Positions 1-5,251 of a stretch of DNA of 5,251 nucleotides are shown piece by piece. Positions within the stretch are counted from its first letter, which is position 1, and every line of letters starts with the position of its first letter. The notes beneath the pieces were generated by a model. It was not told the DNA's origin. It saw nothing but the letters and a program-made list of their open reading frames with translations, and did no database searches. A program made the position numbers and the translations under genes. This DNA is from Synergistaceae bacterium (GTDB lineage: Bacteria; Synergistota; Synergistia; Synergistales; Synergistaceae), in NCBI GenBank assembly GCA_031274115.1, contig JAISQP010000001.1:1-5251 (forward strand), in the 5' to 3' direction.

Positions 1-272
1 TTTTCGCCGCCATCCAGCGATAAGGACTCCACCGCGCAGTCGCGGAATTCGGCCTTGAAAGCCTCAGCCTGCTCGCGCATCGCGCTTGCGAGCTCCATTC
101 CGCCGGTCTGACTGACGCCGGGATAGTTCTCGATCTCGGCGGTATTGTTGATCTGGCCGCCCCATAGGCCTCGCTCCAGCACGAGAACGTCCAACCCGGA
201 CCTCCGCCCGTAAATTGACGCCGCGAGCCCGGCAGGTCCTCCGCCTATTATGACAAGCTGTCTATTTTCCAT
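1..272 (-). CDS. trxB: Thioredoxin reductase-type FAD/NAD(P) oxidoreductase, N-terminal part (truncated by window edge)
   Basis: The first 90 codons of a gene that runs off the left edge of the window. The translation shows the FAD-binding Rossmann fold: GGGPAG at residues 10-15, the acidic end of the second strand at E33, then GGQI (38-41) and ENYPG (48-52). The last two are typical of low-molecular-weight thioredoxin reductases. In that family the enzyme moves electrons from NADPH through FAD and a CxxC disulfide to thioredoxin in the cytoplasm. The CxxC lies near residue 135 in known members and is not in the window, so a related reductase (for example a ferredoxin:NADP or alkyl-hydroperoxide type) is not excluded. 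The ATG at 270-272 has a good ribosome site (GAGGGAGT, 281-288) 8 nt upstream. It lies 51 nt after prmC on the same strand and could be co-transcribed. Confidence 0.85.
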   Translation of the reverse strand, partial: MENRQLVIIGGGPAGLAASIYGRRSGLDVLVLERGLWGGQINNTAEIENYPGVSQTGGMELASAMREQAEAFKAEFRDCAVESLSLDGGE

Positions 273-323
273 TGAGAGTCACTCCCTCGTAATTCAATAT
301 GAATTTATTTTATTTTAAACGTT
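273..323 (-). other. AT-rich prmC-trxB spacer with a 15-bp palindrome
   Basis: This 51-nt gap is far more AT-rich than its surroundings. It contains a perfect inverted repeat at 291-305, AATTCA-ATA-TGAATT (6-bp arms, 3-nt centre), just upstream of the trxB ribosome site. I see no GC-rich stem followed by a T-run, so no terminator is called after prmC. The palindrome could be an operator for trxB or simply AT-rich coincidence. A TAAAAT-like hexamer is present on the minus strand, but I could not pair it with a convincing -35, so no promoter is called. Confidence 0.35.
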
Positions 324-1208
324 TTATCCGAGTTGCCATAGCACAAATCTACTGATTCCTCTGTGATCTTGAAATTTTTTGACGAATCTTACGCGGTCAA
401 TCTCTTTGCCGCGCCGCAGGACGCGAGCCCCGAGTTCGATTACCTCGTCGGCTTGTTCCTCTCCGCCGGTCTCGAATATCATGACGCCCTCGGGTTTCAT
501 CAGGCGCGGAAGGCCGGCGAGAAGGGTTCGGTAAACGTCGAGGCCGTCAGAGCCGCCATCCAGCGCCTCTTTAGGCTCGTAATCGCGGACCTGTCTCTCC
601 AGAGAAGCGATGACTCCGGTGGGTATATACGGAGGGTTCGAGACCGCGAGGTCCAGCGACGCCTGAGGAATGCCCGATTCATAGGGGGTTTGGCAGCAGA
701 CGAAATTTATGCGGTCCAGGACGCCTAAGGACTCGGCGTTTTGCCGCGCCGCCGCGAGAGCCTTTTCGCTGGAGTCAACGGCAAAACAGTTCCAGCCAGG
801 GTTTTCCAGCACAAGGGTGATTCCGATGCAGCCGCTCCCGGCGCACCAGTCGGCGAAAACTCCCCCGCCGCCAGGCGAGCGATTCAGTATGTCGGAGGCC
901 GCCTCGGCCAGGAGTTCTGTTTCCGGCCTCGGGATCAGGACGCCGCTCTGCACGAAAAACTCCCTGCCGCAAAAAAACGCGCTCCCCAGAACATAGGAAA
1001 GCGGCGCGCCCCCCGCCCTCGAGTTCGCGAGTTTCATGATCTTCGAAAAATTTTCGCGTTCCACCCCGGTCTCGGGGCGCGAGTGGAGAAAGACCCTCGA
1101 TATTTGCGTTGCGCCGCAAATCAGGCAATCGGCCTCGAAGTCCGCGTCCGGTATCTTTGCCTCGGCGAGGAGATTCCTGACGGCGTCGCGCGTCTGTCCA
1201 AGGTTCAT
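324..1208 (-). CDS. prmC: Release factor glutamine methyltransferase PrmC (HemK)
   Basis: S-adenosylmethionine-dependent enzyme that methylates the glutamine of the GGQ motif in peptide chain release factors. The protein has 294 residues, close to the family norm (about 280). It shows an N-terminal helical substrate-binding domain (about 1-80), the linker motif IPRPETE (92-98), SAM motif I DWCAGSGCIG (120-129), the acidic strand end at D145, and the catalytic NPPY (191-194). The hallmark YEPKEALDGGSDGLDVYR follows at 210-227. Motif I is slightly unusual: the common DxGxGSG reads DWCAGSG, with Cys for the first Gly. ATG at 1206-1208 was chosen; an in-frame GTG sits directly before it (1209-1211), giving 295 residues. 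Neither has a clear Shine-Dalgarno. The start lies 11 nt after the prfA stop, which suggests translational coupling to the gene for its own substrate. Confidence 0.95.
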   Translation of the reverse strand: MNLGQTRDAVRNLLAEAKIPDADFEADCLICGATQISRVFLHSRPETGVERENFSKIMKLANSRAGGAPLSYVLGSAFFCGREFFVQSGVLIPRPETELLAEAASDILNRSPGGGGVFADWCAGSGCIGITLVLENPGWNCFAVDSSEKALAAARQNAESLGVLDRINFVCCQTPYESGIPQASLDLAVSNPPYIPTGVIASLERQVRDYEPKEALDGGSDGLDVYRTLLAGLPRLMKPEGVMIFETGGEEQADEVIELGARVLRRGKEIDRVRFVKKFQDHRGISRFVLWQLG

Positions 1209-1219
1209 CACAAAGGCGG

Positions 1220-2296
1220 TTACGCCGCGAAGTGTTTCATCTTCTCGGCCTGGTCGGCCATAGTGAGCGATTCGATCAGTTCGTACATGTCTCCCTCGAT
1301 TACCTGGTCCAGCCTGTGGAGCGTGAGTCCTATTCTATGGTCCGTGACGCGGTTTTGCGGAAAGTTATAGGTTCTTATGCGCTCAGATCTGTCGCCTGAG
1401 CCGACCTGCCCCTTGCGTTCCGCGGCCATCGCGTCCTGCTGTCTGCGAAGTTCCGCGTCGTAAAGCTTCGTTCGCAGGAACTGCATCGCCTTTGCCCTGT
1501 TTTTTATCTGCGACCGCTCATCCTGACAGGTCACCACGATTCCGGAGGGAATGTGGGTTATTCGGACGGCGGAATCCGTCATGTTGACGTGCTGTCCCCC
1601 GGCGCCGCCGGAGCGGTACGTGTCGATCTTCAGGTCCTCCGGGCGTATATCGACGTCGACGTCCTCCGCCTCCGGAAGGACGGCCACCGTCGCGGCGGAC
1701 GTGTGGACCCTTCCGCCCGCCTCCGTCACCGGCACCCTCTGCACCCTGTGGACCCCGCTCTCGAACTTGAGTTTGCTATAGACTCCATTTGCTTCCACTC
1801 GGAAAACAATCTCTTTATACCCGCCGATGCCGGTCTCGTTGGCGTCCAGAATCTCGACGCGCCAGCCCTCCCGCTCCGCGAAGCGCGAGTACATGCGGAA
1901 GAGGTCCGCGGCAAAGAGCGCCGCCTCCTCTCCTCCCGTGCCGCCCCTTATTTCTATCACGACGTTCTTGTCGTCGTCCTTGTCCTTGGGGAGCAGGAGG
2001 ATGTGAATGTCTCTCTCCAGGGCGGACCTTTTCTCGTCGAGAGCGGAAAGCTCCTCCTTCACCATCGCGCGCATCTCCTCGTCCGTCTCCTGAGAGATGA
2101 TCTCCCTTGACTCCTCTATCTCGCGAGTGACGCGCTTGTACTCGTTGTAAGCCTCGATTATCGGTTCGAGTTCGACGTGTTTTCTGCCGAGAACCTGCAT
2201 CTCAGAGGGGTTCGAAGCCACTCCGGGTTCTGACATGCGGCTCTGTACCTCTTTGTATGTCTTCTCGACCTCTTCGAGTTTATTCCAGAGTTCCAT
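1220..2296 (-). CDS. prfA: Peptide chain release factor 1 (RF1)
   Basis: Class-I release factor that reads UAA and UAG in the ribosomal A site and triggers peptidyl-tRNA hydrolysis. Length (358 residues) is normal. Residues 1-105 form the charged helical domain 1. The codon-recognition tripeptide is PVT (189-191) within [17 protein letters not shown], which marks RF1; RF2 carries SPF instead. The catalytic GGQ is at 233-235 within [12 protein letters not shown]. Its Q235 is the expected target of PrmC, encoded immediately downstream. The C-terminal segment with [20 protein letters not shown] is also typical. The start at 2294-2296 overlaps the 3' end of the DUF1385 gene by 17 nt, and only a weak purine stretch (GGGGTGAAAG) precedes it. 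Translation is therefore probably coupled to the upstream gene. Confidence 0.98.
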   Translation of the reverse strand: MELWNKLEEVEKTYKEVQSRMSEPGVASNPSEMQVLGRKHVELEPIIEAYNEYKRVTREIEESREIISQETDEEMRAMVKEELSALDEKRSALERDIHILLLPKDKDDDKNVVIEIRGGTGGEEAALFAADLFRMYSRFAEREGWRVEILDANETGIGGYKEIVFRVEANGVYSKLKFESGVHRVQRVPVTEAGGRVHTSAATVAVLPEAEDVDVDIRPEDLKIDTYRSGGAGGQHVNMTDSAVRITHIPSGIVVTCQDERSQIKNRAKAMQFLRTKLYDAELRRQQDAMAAERKGQVGSGDRSERIRTYNFPQNRVTDHRIGLTLHRLDQVIEGDMYELIESLTMADQAEKMKHFAA

Positions 2297-3296
2297 CGTC
2301 TTTCACCCCGTTCGGGTTTTCGTCCGTCCCGTCCCCGTCAATTCTCCCCGGCGCCGCGCAAGGGTTCAGCGCGACGTCGAGAGATTTTATAGCCACTTCC
2401 AGCATCGACGCGTCGGGCTCCCTCGTCGTCAGGTATTGCAAGGTCAGAGCGGGCATTATGAGATATCTGCCCCACGTGTCCGATTTTGACGCTCCCCGGA
2501 TTACCTCGTAGGAGACGCCCACGACAAGAGGCAGCAGAACGACCCTCGCCAGAGCCCGAACCCAGATCGGCCCCTCCCCGAAGAACGAGAAGACGAAGAT
2601 GCTCACAGCGACCACCACCAGCATGAACGACGTGCCGCACCTGCGGTGTATCCTCGAACAGGCCGCCACGCTCTCCGGTGAGAGATCGACCCAGTTCTCG
2701 TAAGCGTTTATAGTCTTGTGCTCGGCGCCGTGGTAGGAGAAGACGCGGCGTATGTCCTTCCACATGCCGATTACGGCTATGTAAGCGACGAAGACGGAGC
2801 ACCTGACGACCCCTTCGATCACGTTCTTCATCGCGTATGACGCGTCCAGCCTGCCGGCCAGGAGGTCCGACAGCCACACCGGCAGCGCGATAAAGAGCCC
2901 GGCCACCATTAAAACGGCCATTCCGATCGAGAGAAGCGTCTCGGGGAGCGAGAACTTTTCCTCCTCGCCCAGAGCGCGTTCGGCGGATAACGACAGCGCG
3001 CGGATCCCCACTTTCATCATCTCGACCATCGAGGCAAATCCCCGTATCACAGGCCACTTCCACGCGCCCTTTTTGAGCCAGTCCGCGCCGCTCCACGTCT
3101 TTGTCCACAGGCTGCCGTCCGGCGCCCGGACCGCGAGTCCCCAGTGTTCCGGTCCCTTCATGAGGACCCCTTCGATCACCGCCTGACCCCCGACCGGTAT
3201 CCTCCTCGACTCGTCCGCCAAAAGCGACGCTATATCGCAGAGCGCGTACGTCATGACGCCGGCAGCCTTGAATCTTCGTTTTATGCTGGTATTCAT
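2280..3296 (-). CDS. DUF1385 / YqhQ-family integral membrane protein
   Basis: 338-residue protein of the DUF1385 family (B. subtilis YqhQ type), whose biochemical role is unsettled. Family hallmarks are visible: [14 protein letters not shown] (36-49), the conserved HGAEHK (189-194) in [21 protein letters not shown] (219-224) and the C-terminal QYLTTREPD (287-295). Hydrophobic segments at about 119-142, 163-179, 223-240 and 247-266 look like membrane spans, so it should sit in the cytoplasmic membrane. The His/Glu cluster and the paired Arg/Cys motif make metal binding an inference only. About 35 residues precede the first conserved block. The start at 3294-3296 is supported by GGAGGAG (3301-3307) just upstream; an internal Met15 start has no such site. 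The family is repeatedly found next to rpmE, prfA and prmC in anaerobic Firmicutes-like genomes (from memory). It overlaps prfA by 17 nt. Confidence 0.93.
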   Translation of the reverse strand: MNTSIKRRFKAAGVMTYALCDIASLLADESRRIPVGGQAVIEGVLMKGPEHWGLAVRAPDGSLWTKTWSGADWLKKGAWKWPVIRGFASMVEMMKVGIRALSLSAERALGEEEKFSLPETLLSIGMAVLMVAGLFIALPVWLSDLLAGRLDASYAMKNVIEGVVRCSVFVAYIAVIGMWKDIRRVFSYHGAEHKTINAYENWVDLSPESVAACSRIHRRCGTSFMLVVVAVSIFVFSFFGEGPIWVRALARVVLLPLVVGVSYEVIRGASKSDTWGRYLIMPALTLQYLTTREPDASMLEVAIKSLDVALNPCAAPGRIDGDGTDENPNGVKDDGTLE

Positions 3297-3300
3297 CGAT

Positions 3301-3307
3301 CTCCTCC
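3301..3307 (-). promoter_or_regulatory. Ribosome binding site of the DUF1385 gene
   Basis: GGAGGAG on the minus strand, 4 nt before the ATG at 3294-3296 (6 nt if only the GGAGG core pairs). It fixes the upstream start and the 35-residue N-terminal lead of the protein. Confidence 0.75.
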
Positions 3308-3324
3308 GAGTCAGTCAATTCGAT

Positions 3325-3369
3325 AAAGCCGATTTATTGTTAGATGCCGTTCGCGATTCAATCAGTGTT
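3325..3369 (+). repeat. Short relative of the 4547-4669 inverted-repeat element, spanning the thyX stop codon
   Basis: Two blocks match the element at 4547-4669 in the same order but inverted orientation. ATTTATTGTTAGA (3332-3344) equals the reverse complement of 4638-4650, exact over 13 bases, and is preceded by a similar AAAG-C-GATT sequence. GCGATTCAATCAGTGTT (3353-3369) matches the reverse complement of 4555-4571 at 16 of 17 bases, and weaker similarity extends leftward through ATGCCGTT. The roughly 60 interior bases of the larger copy are missing here. The thyX stop codon (3358-3360) and its last few codons fall in the second block. The rest lies in the gap before the DUF1385 gene. I read it as an internally deleted, decayed copy. 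Confidence 0.6.
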
Positions 3370-4062
3370 CTGTCGTTCCGTCAATTCCTCCACGCTTGCG
3401 AACGGCCGCCCGCAGCTCTGGGCCTCTCTGCAGCGCCCGTCGGTGAGACAGGTTGGTCCGGCGGGATCGAAGAGCTCGAGCGCCGCCTCGCGCACGAGCG
3501 TCAGCATCTTCCGCGCGAGATCGCGAATCTCCCACTGCGCTCTGCGGCAGAGTCTCAGGGCGAAAAAATGGCGCAGCTCGCGCGCGTTCATCGTGATCAT
3601 CAGGCTGGTCTCCCACCCGTGGGGGAGTATGAACCTCGCGTCCTCTTTCGGAACGCCGAGCTCGACGAGGCGTCCGTATGTTCTGTGAGCGGAGCGGACC
3701 TGCTCGCTGAAGATTGCCGCGGCTTCCGGAATGCGAGCCACCTCCGGCGGGATCACCGCTTTTGGAGCGCCCATGACCACGTATCGCTGGCTCTGCTGAG
3801 AGAAGCTCGCTACGCGGTGACGCACGAGTTGATGCGACGCCACGCGGCTCAGACCGTCCACGGCGAAAGTGAAGGAGGCGTGTTCGAAGGGTGAGAAGTG
3901 TCCTACGGACGCTAGCTTTCTCAGGAATTCGCCTGTCTTCGTCTCGTCGAGGCCGGAAAAAAGGTCGGTCGCGGAGGACGCGCTGTAGCACAGCTTAGCC
4001 GCTGACGCTACAACTCGCGACGGTTCAGGCGTGTATGCCGCGAGGTGAACCTCGCATGACAT
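3358..4062 (-). CDS. thyX: Flavin-dependent thymidylate synthase ThyX
   Basis: Makes dTMP from dUMP with methylene-tetrahydrofolate as carbon donor and FAD/NADPH as reductant, replacing classical ThyA. The 234-residue protein carries the signature RHRx7S at 81-91 (RHRVASFSQQS), preceded by HFSPFEHASFTF (55-66). The dUMP/FAD-binding C-terminal block runs from LPHGWETS (146-153) through NARELRHFFALR (159-170) to AQWEIR (175-180). A Cys-containing tail follows (C205, C211, C217), a pattern I recall in ThyX of several anaerobes. The start at 4060-4062 is supported by AAAGGAGG (4072-4079) 9 nt upstream. The final codons and the TGA stop lie inside a repeat related to 4547-4669, so the natural C-terminus may have been altered by insertion. 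It probably heads the thyX-DUF1385-prfA-prmC transcript, with its own promoter after the rpmE terminator. Confidence 0.97.
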   Translation of the reverse strand: MSCEVHLAAYTPEPSRVVASAAKLCYSASSATDLFSGLDETKTGEFLRKLASVGHFSPFEHASFTFAVDGLSRVASHQLVRHRVASFSQQSQRYVVMGAPKAVIPPEVARIPEAAAIFSEQVRSAHRTYGRLVELGVPKEDARFILPHGWETSLMITMNARELRHFFALRLCRRAQWEIRDLARKMLTLVREAALELFDPAGPTCLTDGRCREAQSCGRPFASVEELTERQNTD

Positions 4063-4089
4063 CGAGCTTCGCCTCCTTTAGTTTTTCGA

Positions 4090-4118
4090 ATTTTACCCCC
4101 GCGATCAAACGATCAAAA
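4090..4118 (-). promoter_or_regulatory. Candidate sigma-70-type promoter of thyX with a tandem 8-bp repeat
   Basis: On the minus strand, TTTTGA (4113-4118) and TAAAAT (4090-4095) are separated by 17 bp and lie just upstream of the thyX ribosome site. The -10 differs from TATAAT at one position; the -35 is weak. The spacer and -35 carry a perfect tandem repeat, TTTGATCG twice (4102-4117), which could be a binding site for a regulator. This is inference from base pattern only. Confidence 0.4.
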
Positions 4119-4161
4119 TAAAAAATCCCTCACATCATAACTCCTTCGACATAAGGGATTT
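4119..4161 (-). terminator. rpmE: Hairpin plus T-tract between rpmE and thyX
   Basis: On the minus strand AAATCCCT (4154-4161) pairs with AGGGATTT (4123-4130), a perfect 8-bp stem, followed by a T-rich run to about 4115. On the plus strand no T-run follows, so it works only in the direction of rpmE. The loop is long (23 nt) and the stem only half GC, so efficiency may be modest. Some read-through into thyX is plausible. Confidence 0.5.
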
Positions 4162-4162
4162 G

Positions 4163-4186
4163 AAAAAACGCCCAACGGCTATTGCG
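4163..4186 (-). terminator. Weak second terminator-like stretch after rpmE
   Basis: On the minus strand CGC...CC-GTT-GG-GCG can fold into a short bulged stem (about 5 bp) and is followed directly by six Ts (4163-4168). The stem is weak, so this is tentative. It stands immediately before the stronger hairpin and the two could act in tandem. Confidence 0.25.
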
Positions 4187-4227
4187 AAAAATCAGCTTTG
4201 ACGCTTTTGTCCTGTAAAAACTCTTCG

Positions 4228-4464
4228 CTACTCGGCGTCCGCGTTCTTGTTCCTCTGTCCGTAGTCGACTCCCGCGTACTTCTGACGGAACTTCTCGAGG
4301 CGCCCCGCTTCTATGACTCTGCCCTTCTTTCCCGTATAGAAGGGATGGCATGCGTTGCACACCGCCACCTTCATATCGGACTGAGTCGACCTCGTTGCGA
4401 AGGTGTTTCCGCACGAGCAGACTACCGTGCATCCCTCATATTTTGGATGTATGTTTTTTTTCAT
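4228..4464 (-). CDS. rpmE: 50S ribosomal protein L31, zinc-binding (C+) type
   Basis: Small protein of the large ribosomal subunit that helps bridge the two subunits near the central protuberance. The 78-residue product opens with MKKNIHPKYE, the classic L31 start. It has CSCGNTF (16-22) and CNACHPFYTGK (36-46), giving the zinc ligands C16, C18, C36 and C39 of the C+ form, as opposed to the zinc-free paralogue. GRLEKFRQKY (54-63) is also conserved. The reading frame continues upstream to 4506, but the start at 4462-4464 was chosen because the protein family begins there and AGGAGG lies 9 nt upstream. An ATG at 4471-4473 abuts the ribosome site and is unlikely. A promoter lies about 50 nt upstream and terminator-like hairpins follow, so rpmE may be largely its own transcription unit. 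Confidence 0.96.
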   Translation of the reverse strand: MKKNIHPKYEGCTVVCSCGNTFATRSTQSDMKVAVCNACHPFYTGKKGRVIEAGRLEKFRQKYAGVDYGQRNKNADAE

Positions 4465-4473
4465 TGGCTGCAT

Positions 4474-4479
4474 CCTCCT
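4474..4479 (-). promoter_or_regulatory. rpmE: Ribosome binding site that fixes the rpmE start
   Basis: AGGAGG on the minus strand, 9 nt before the ATG of the MKKNIHP start and directly abutting an earlier in-frame ATG. The spacing rules out the earlier ATG and any start further upstream. Confidence 0.8.
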
Positions 4480-4514
4480 AGATAACTGATGAAATCTTTT
4501 GCGCAACGTCAGCC

Positions 4515-4542
4515 ATTATATAACGTTTTCGCGAAAGCGCAA
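4515..4542 (-). promoter_or_regulatory. rpmE: Likely rpmE promoter with a palindrome in the spacer
   Basis: A perfect TATAAT (4515-4520) on the minus strand is preceded at 16 bp by TTGCGC (4537-4542), which keeps only the TTG of the consensus -35. Transcription would begin near 4508, leaving a leader of about 45 nt. The spacer holds a perfect 10-bp palindrome, TTTCGCGAAA (4527-4536), and the leader start holds another, TTGCGCAA (4499-4506). Either could bind a repressor. A leader this short leaves little room for a structured L31 autoregulatory RNA. Confidence 0.6.
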
Positions 4543-4546
4543 GCAT

Positions 4547-4669
4547 TTAAAGGAAACACTGATTAAATCGCTAAAACGACATGCTGCCGTTTACGAATGC
4601 AGAGATCATCGGGATTTTAATCTTTACCCTTCAGGCCTCTAACAATAAATAAATCAGCCTTTCCTTTAA
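4547..4669. mobile_element. MITE-like element with 18-bp imperfect terminal inverted repeats
   Basis: TTAAAGGAAACACTGATT (4547-4564) and AATCAGCCTTTCCTTTAA (4652-4669) are inverted repeats matching at 16 of 18 positions, enclosing 87 bp without any open reading frame of note. If the outer TTAA is taken as a 4-bp target duplication, the element proper is 4551-4665 with ends beginning AGGAAA. From memory, TTAA fits the 4-bp YTAR target of IS5-group transposases, but no transposase is present here. A shortened relative lies at 3325-3369, which supports a repeated, mobile origin. The right end abuts the stop codon of the FecR-domain gene, and the left end stops 4 bp from the rpmE -35. The interior also holds small inverted repeats (AAACG...CGTTT, 4574-4592). 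As RNA, the whole could fold into a long hairpin at the 3' end of the FecR-domain message; no terminator T-run is seen. Confidence 0.55.
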
Positions 4670-5251
4670 TCAACAGGAAGCATTCAGCGCGCCGCCGCGC
4701 CCCGGAGCGCTGTTGCCGCCCCCGCAACCGCCGCCGCCTTGGCTCGTCCCATTGCCGTGATTGTGGTGATTGCCATGACCGCCCTCACCGCCGCCACCGC
4801 TCCCTCTGCTCTCGTTGGAGCTGCTTTCACGCGCATGAGGGTTGTCGCCGCCGCCGCTTTTGTCGAAGCCCGCATTGTCGCGGTCTCCGTCTATGACTCC
4901 GGCGCCGGAGGTTTCAGTGGTGGTGGTCGTCGAGATTACCCCGGTCACCGGATTGTCGACTGTGCTCGTCGTGATTGAAACGGTGTCCCCCGGCATGGTC
5001 ATCGTTTTGGTTTCGCCGGTCTCTCTGTTGTTGTGCGTAACCCTGCTCCCCTCGCTAAGCTCGTTCACCGTAACGGTCTCGACGCGCTCAGATACCGAGA
5101 TGGTAATAATCGTTCCTCTGATTCCAATGGTGCTCTTTGGGGTGGTTACTTTGAAGCCGTTTGGATTCTGTTTCACGATCACGCCCGTTATTATCCGTGC
5201 CGCCCCGTGCATGACGCCGACGTTGAAGCGCTTTCTGTCGTTGGTGAAGAC
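4670..5251 (-). CDS. FecR-domain protein, C-terminal part (truncated by window edge)
   Basis: The frame is open to the right edge, so this is the last 193 residues of a longer protein; the internal Met at 5210-5212 is not the start. Residues 10-47 (NVGVMHGAARIITG, then FKVTTPKSTIGIRGT) match the end of a FecR-type domain, where a T-P-x-x-x-I-G-I-R-G-T motif is typical. Many such stand-alone proteins are exported, but the N-terminus that would show a signal peptide is outside the window. After about residue 95 the protein turns into low complexity: a Thr-rich stretch (107-114), then a Gly/Ser/Asn/His-rich tail with GGHGNHHNHGNG (157-168), GGGGCGGG (172-179) and a C-terminal Cys. The tail resembles a flexible linker or metal-binding region; its role is unknown. 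The stop codon abuts the inverted-repeat element. Its relation to the translation genes downstream is probably only neighbourhood. Confidence 0.8.
   Translation of the reverse strand, partial: VFTNDRKRFNVGVMHGAARIITGVIVKQNPNGFKVTTPKSTIGIRGTIITISVSERVETVTVNELSEGSRVTHNNRETGETKTMTMPGDTVSITTSTVDNPVTGVISTTTTTETSGAGVIDGDRDNAGFDKSGGGDNPHARESSSNESRGSGGGGEGGHGNHHNHGNGTSQGGGGCGGGNSAPGRGGALNASC

Noticed and set aside
741..1370. 209-codon reading frame on the plus strand
   Set aside because: Lies antisense across prmC and the end of prfA, has no ribosome site or recognisable domain, and is explained by GC-rich codon bias.
2338..3318. Long 326-codon reading frame on the minus strand
   Set aside because: Arg/Gly-rich shadow of the DUF1385 gene in another frame; TTG start and no family motif.
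3253..3894. 213-codon reading frame on the plus strand
   Set aside because: Antisense shadow of thyX, whose protein has unmistakable motifs.
4187..4197. AATCAGC-TTT after rpmE resembling the right end of the element
   Set aside because: Seven-base match without further similarity; expected by chance.
4130..4432. 100-codon minus-strand frame overlapping rpmE
   Set aside because: Shadow of rpmE in another frame; it merely ends in the ATG-ATG-TGA of the hairpin loop.
4483..4494. ACTGATGAAATC in the rpmE leader, 11/12 match to the end of the inverted-repeat element
   Set aside because: Only 12 bases, with no flanking similarity or partner repeat, so a third copy cannot be supported.
4739..4978. 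79-codon plus-strand frame with an Ala/Val-rich hydrophobic start resembling a signal or membrane peptide
   Set aside because: It is the complement of the Gly/His/Ser-rich repeats of the FecR-domain gene, which produce Ala/Val-rich translations automatically.

Overview
The window is a compact bacterial chromosomal segment of fairly high GC content, with every recognisable gene on the minus strand. Transcription order is therefore right to left: a truncated FecR-domain gene, rpmE (L31), thyX, a DUF1385/YqhQ-family membrane protein, prfA (RF1), prmC, and a truncated trxB-like gene. The order rpmE / dTMP-synthesis gene / DUF1385 / prfA / prmC, a zinc-type L31 and GC-rich codon use suggest an anaerobic, Firmicutes-like or Synergistota-type bacterium. 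This assignment rests on remembered gene order and protein flavour, not on a search.

Region by region (plus coordinates): 1-272 is the N-terminus of a thioredoxin-reductase-type flavoprotein. 273-323 is an AT-rich spacer with a 15-bp palindrome. 324-1208 is prmC, 1220-2296 prfA and 2280-3296 DUF1385. These three are tightly packed (17-nt overlap between DUF1385 and prfA, 11-nt gap between prfA and prmC) and probably form one operon with thyX (3358-4062). 4063-4227 holds a terminator-like hairpin after rpmE and a likely thyX promoter with a tandem 8-bp repeat. rpmE is at 4228-4464, with a promoter carrying a perfect TATAAT. 4547-4669 is a small inverted-repeat element. 4670-5251 is the C-terminal part of a FecR-domain protein with a Gly/His/Ser-rich tail.

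Functionally, rpmE, prfA and prmC belong to translation: L31 is a ribosomal protein, RF1 terminates at UAA/UAG, and PrmC methylates the GGQ glutamine of RF1. ThyX makes dTMP by the flavin-dependent route. TrxB would supply reducing power to thioredoxin.

The most notable non-genic observation is a pair of related short repeats. A 123-bp MITE-like element lies between the FecR-protein stop codon and the rpmE promoter. A shortened, inverted relative at 3325-3369 spans the thyX stop codon and appears to supply the last codons and stop of thyX. No wholly new system of protein genes is visible in this window.
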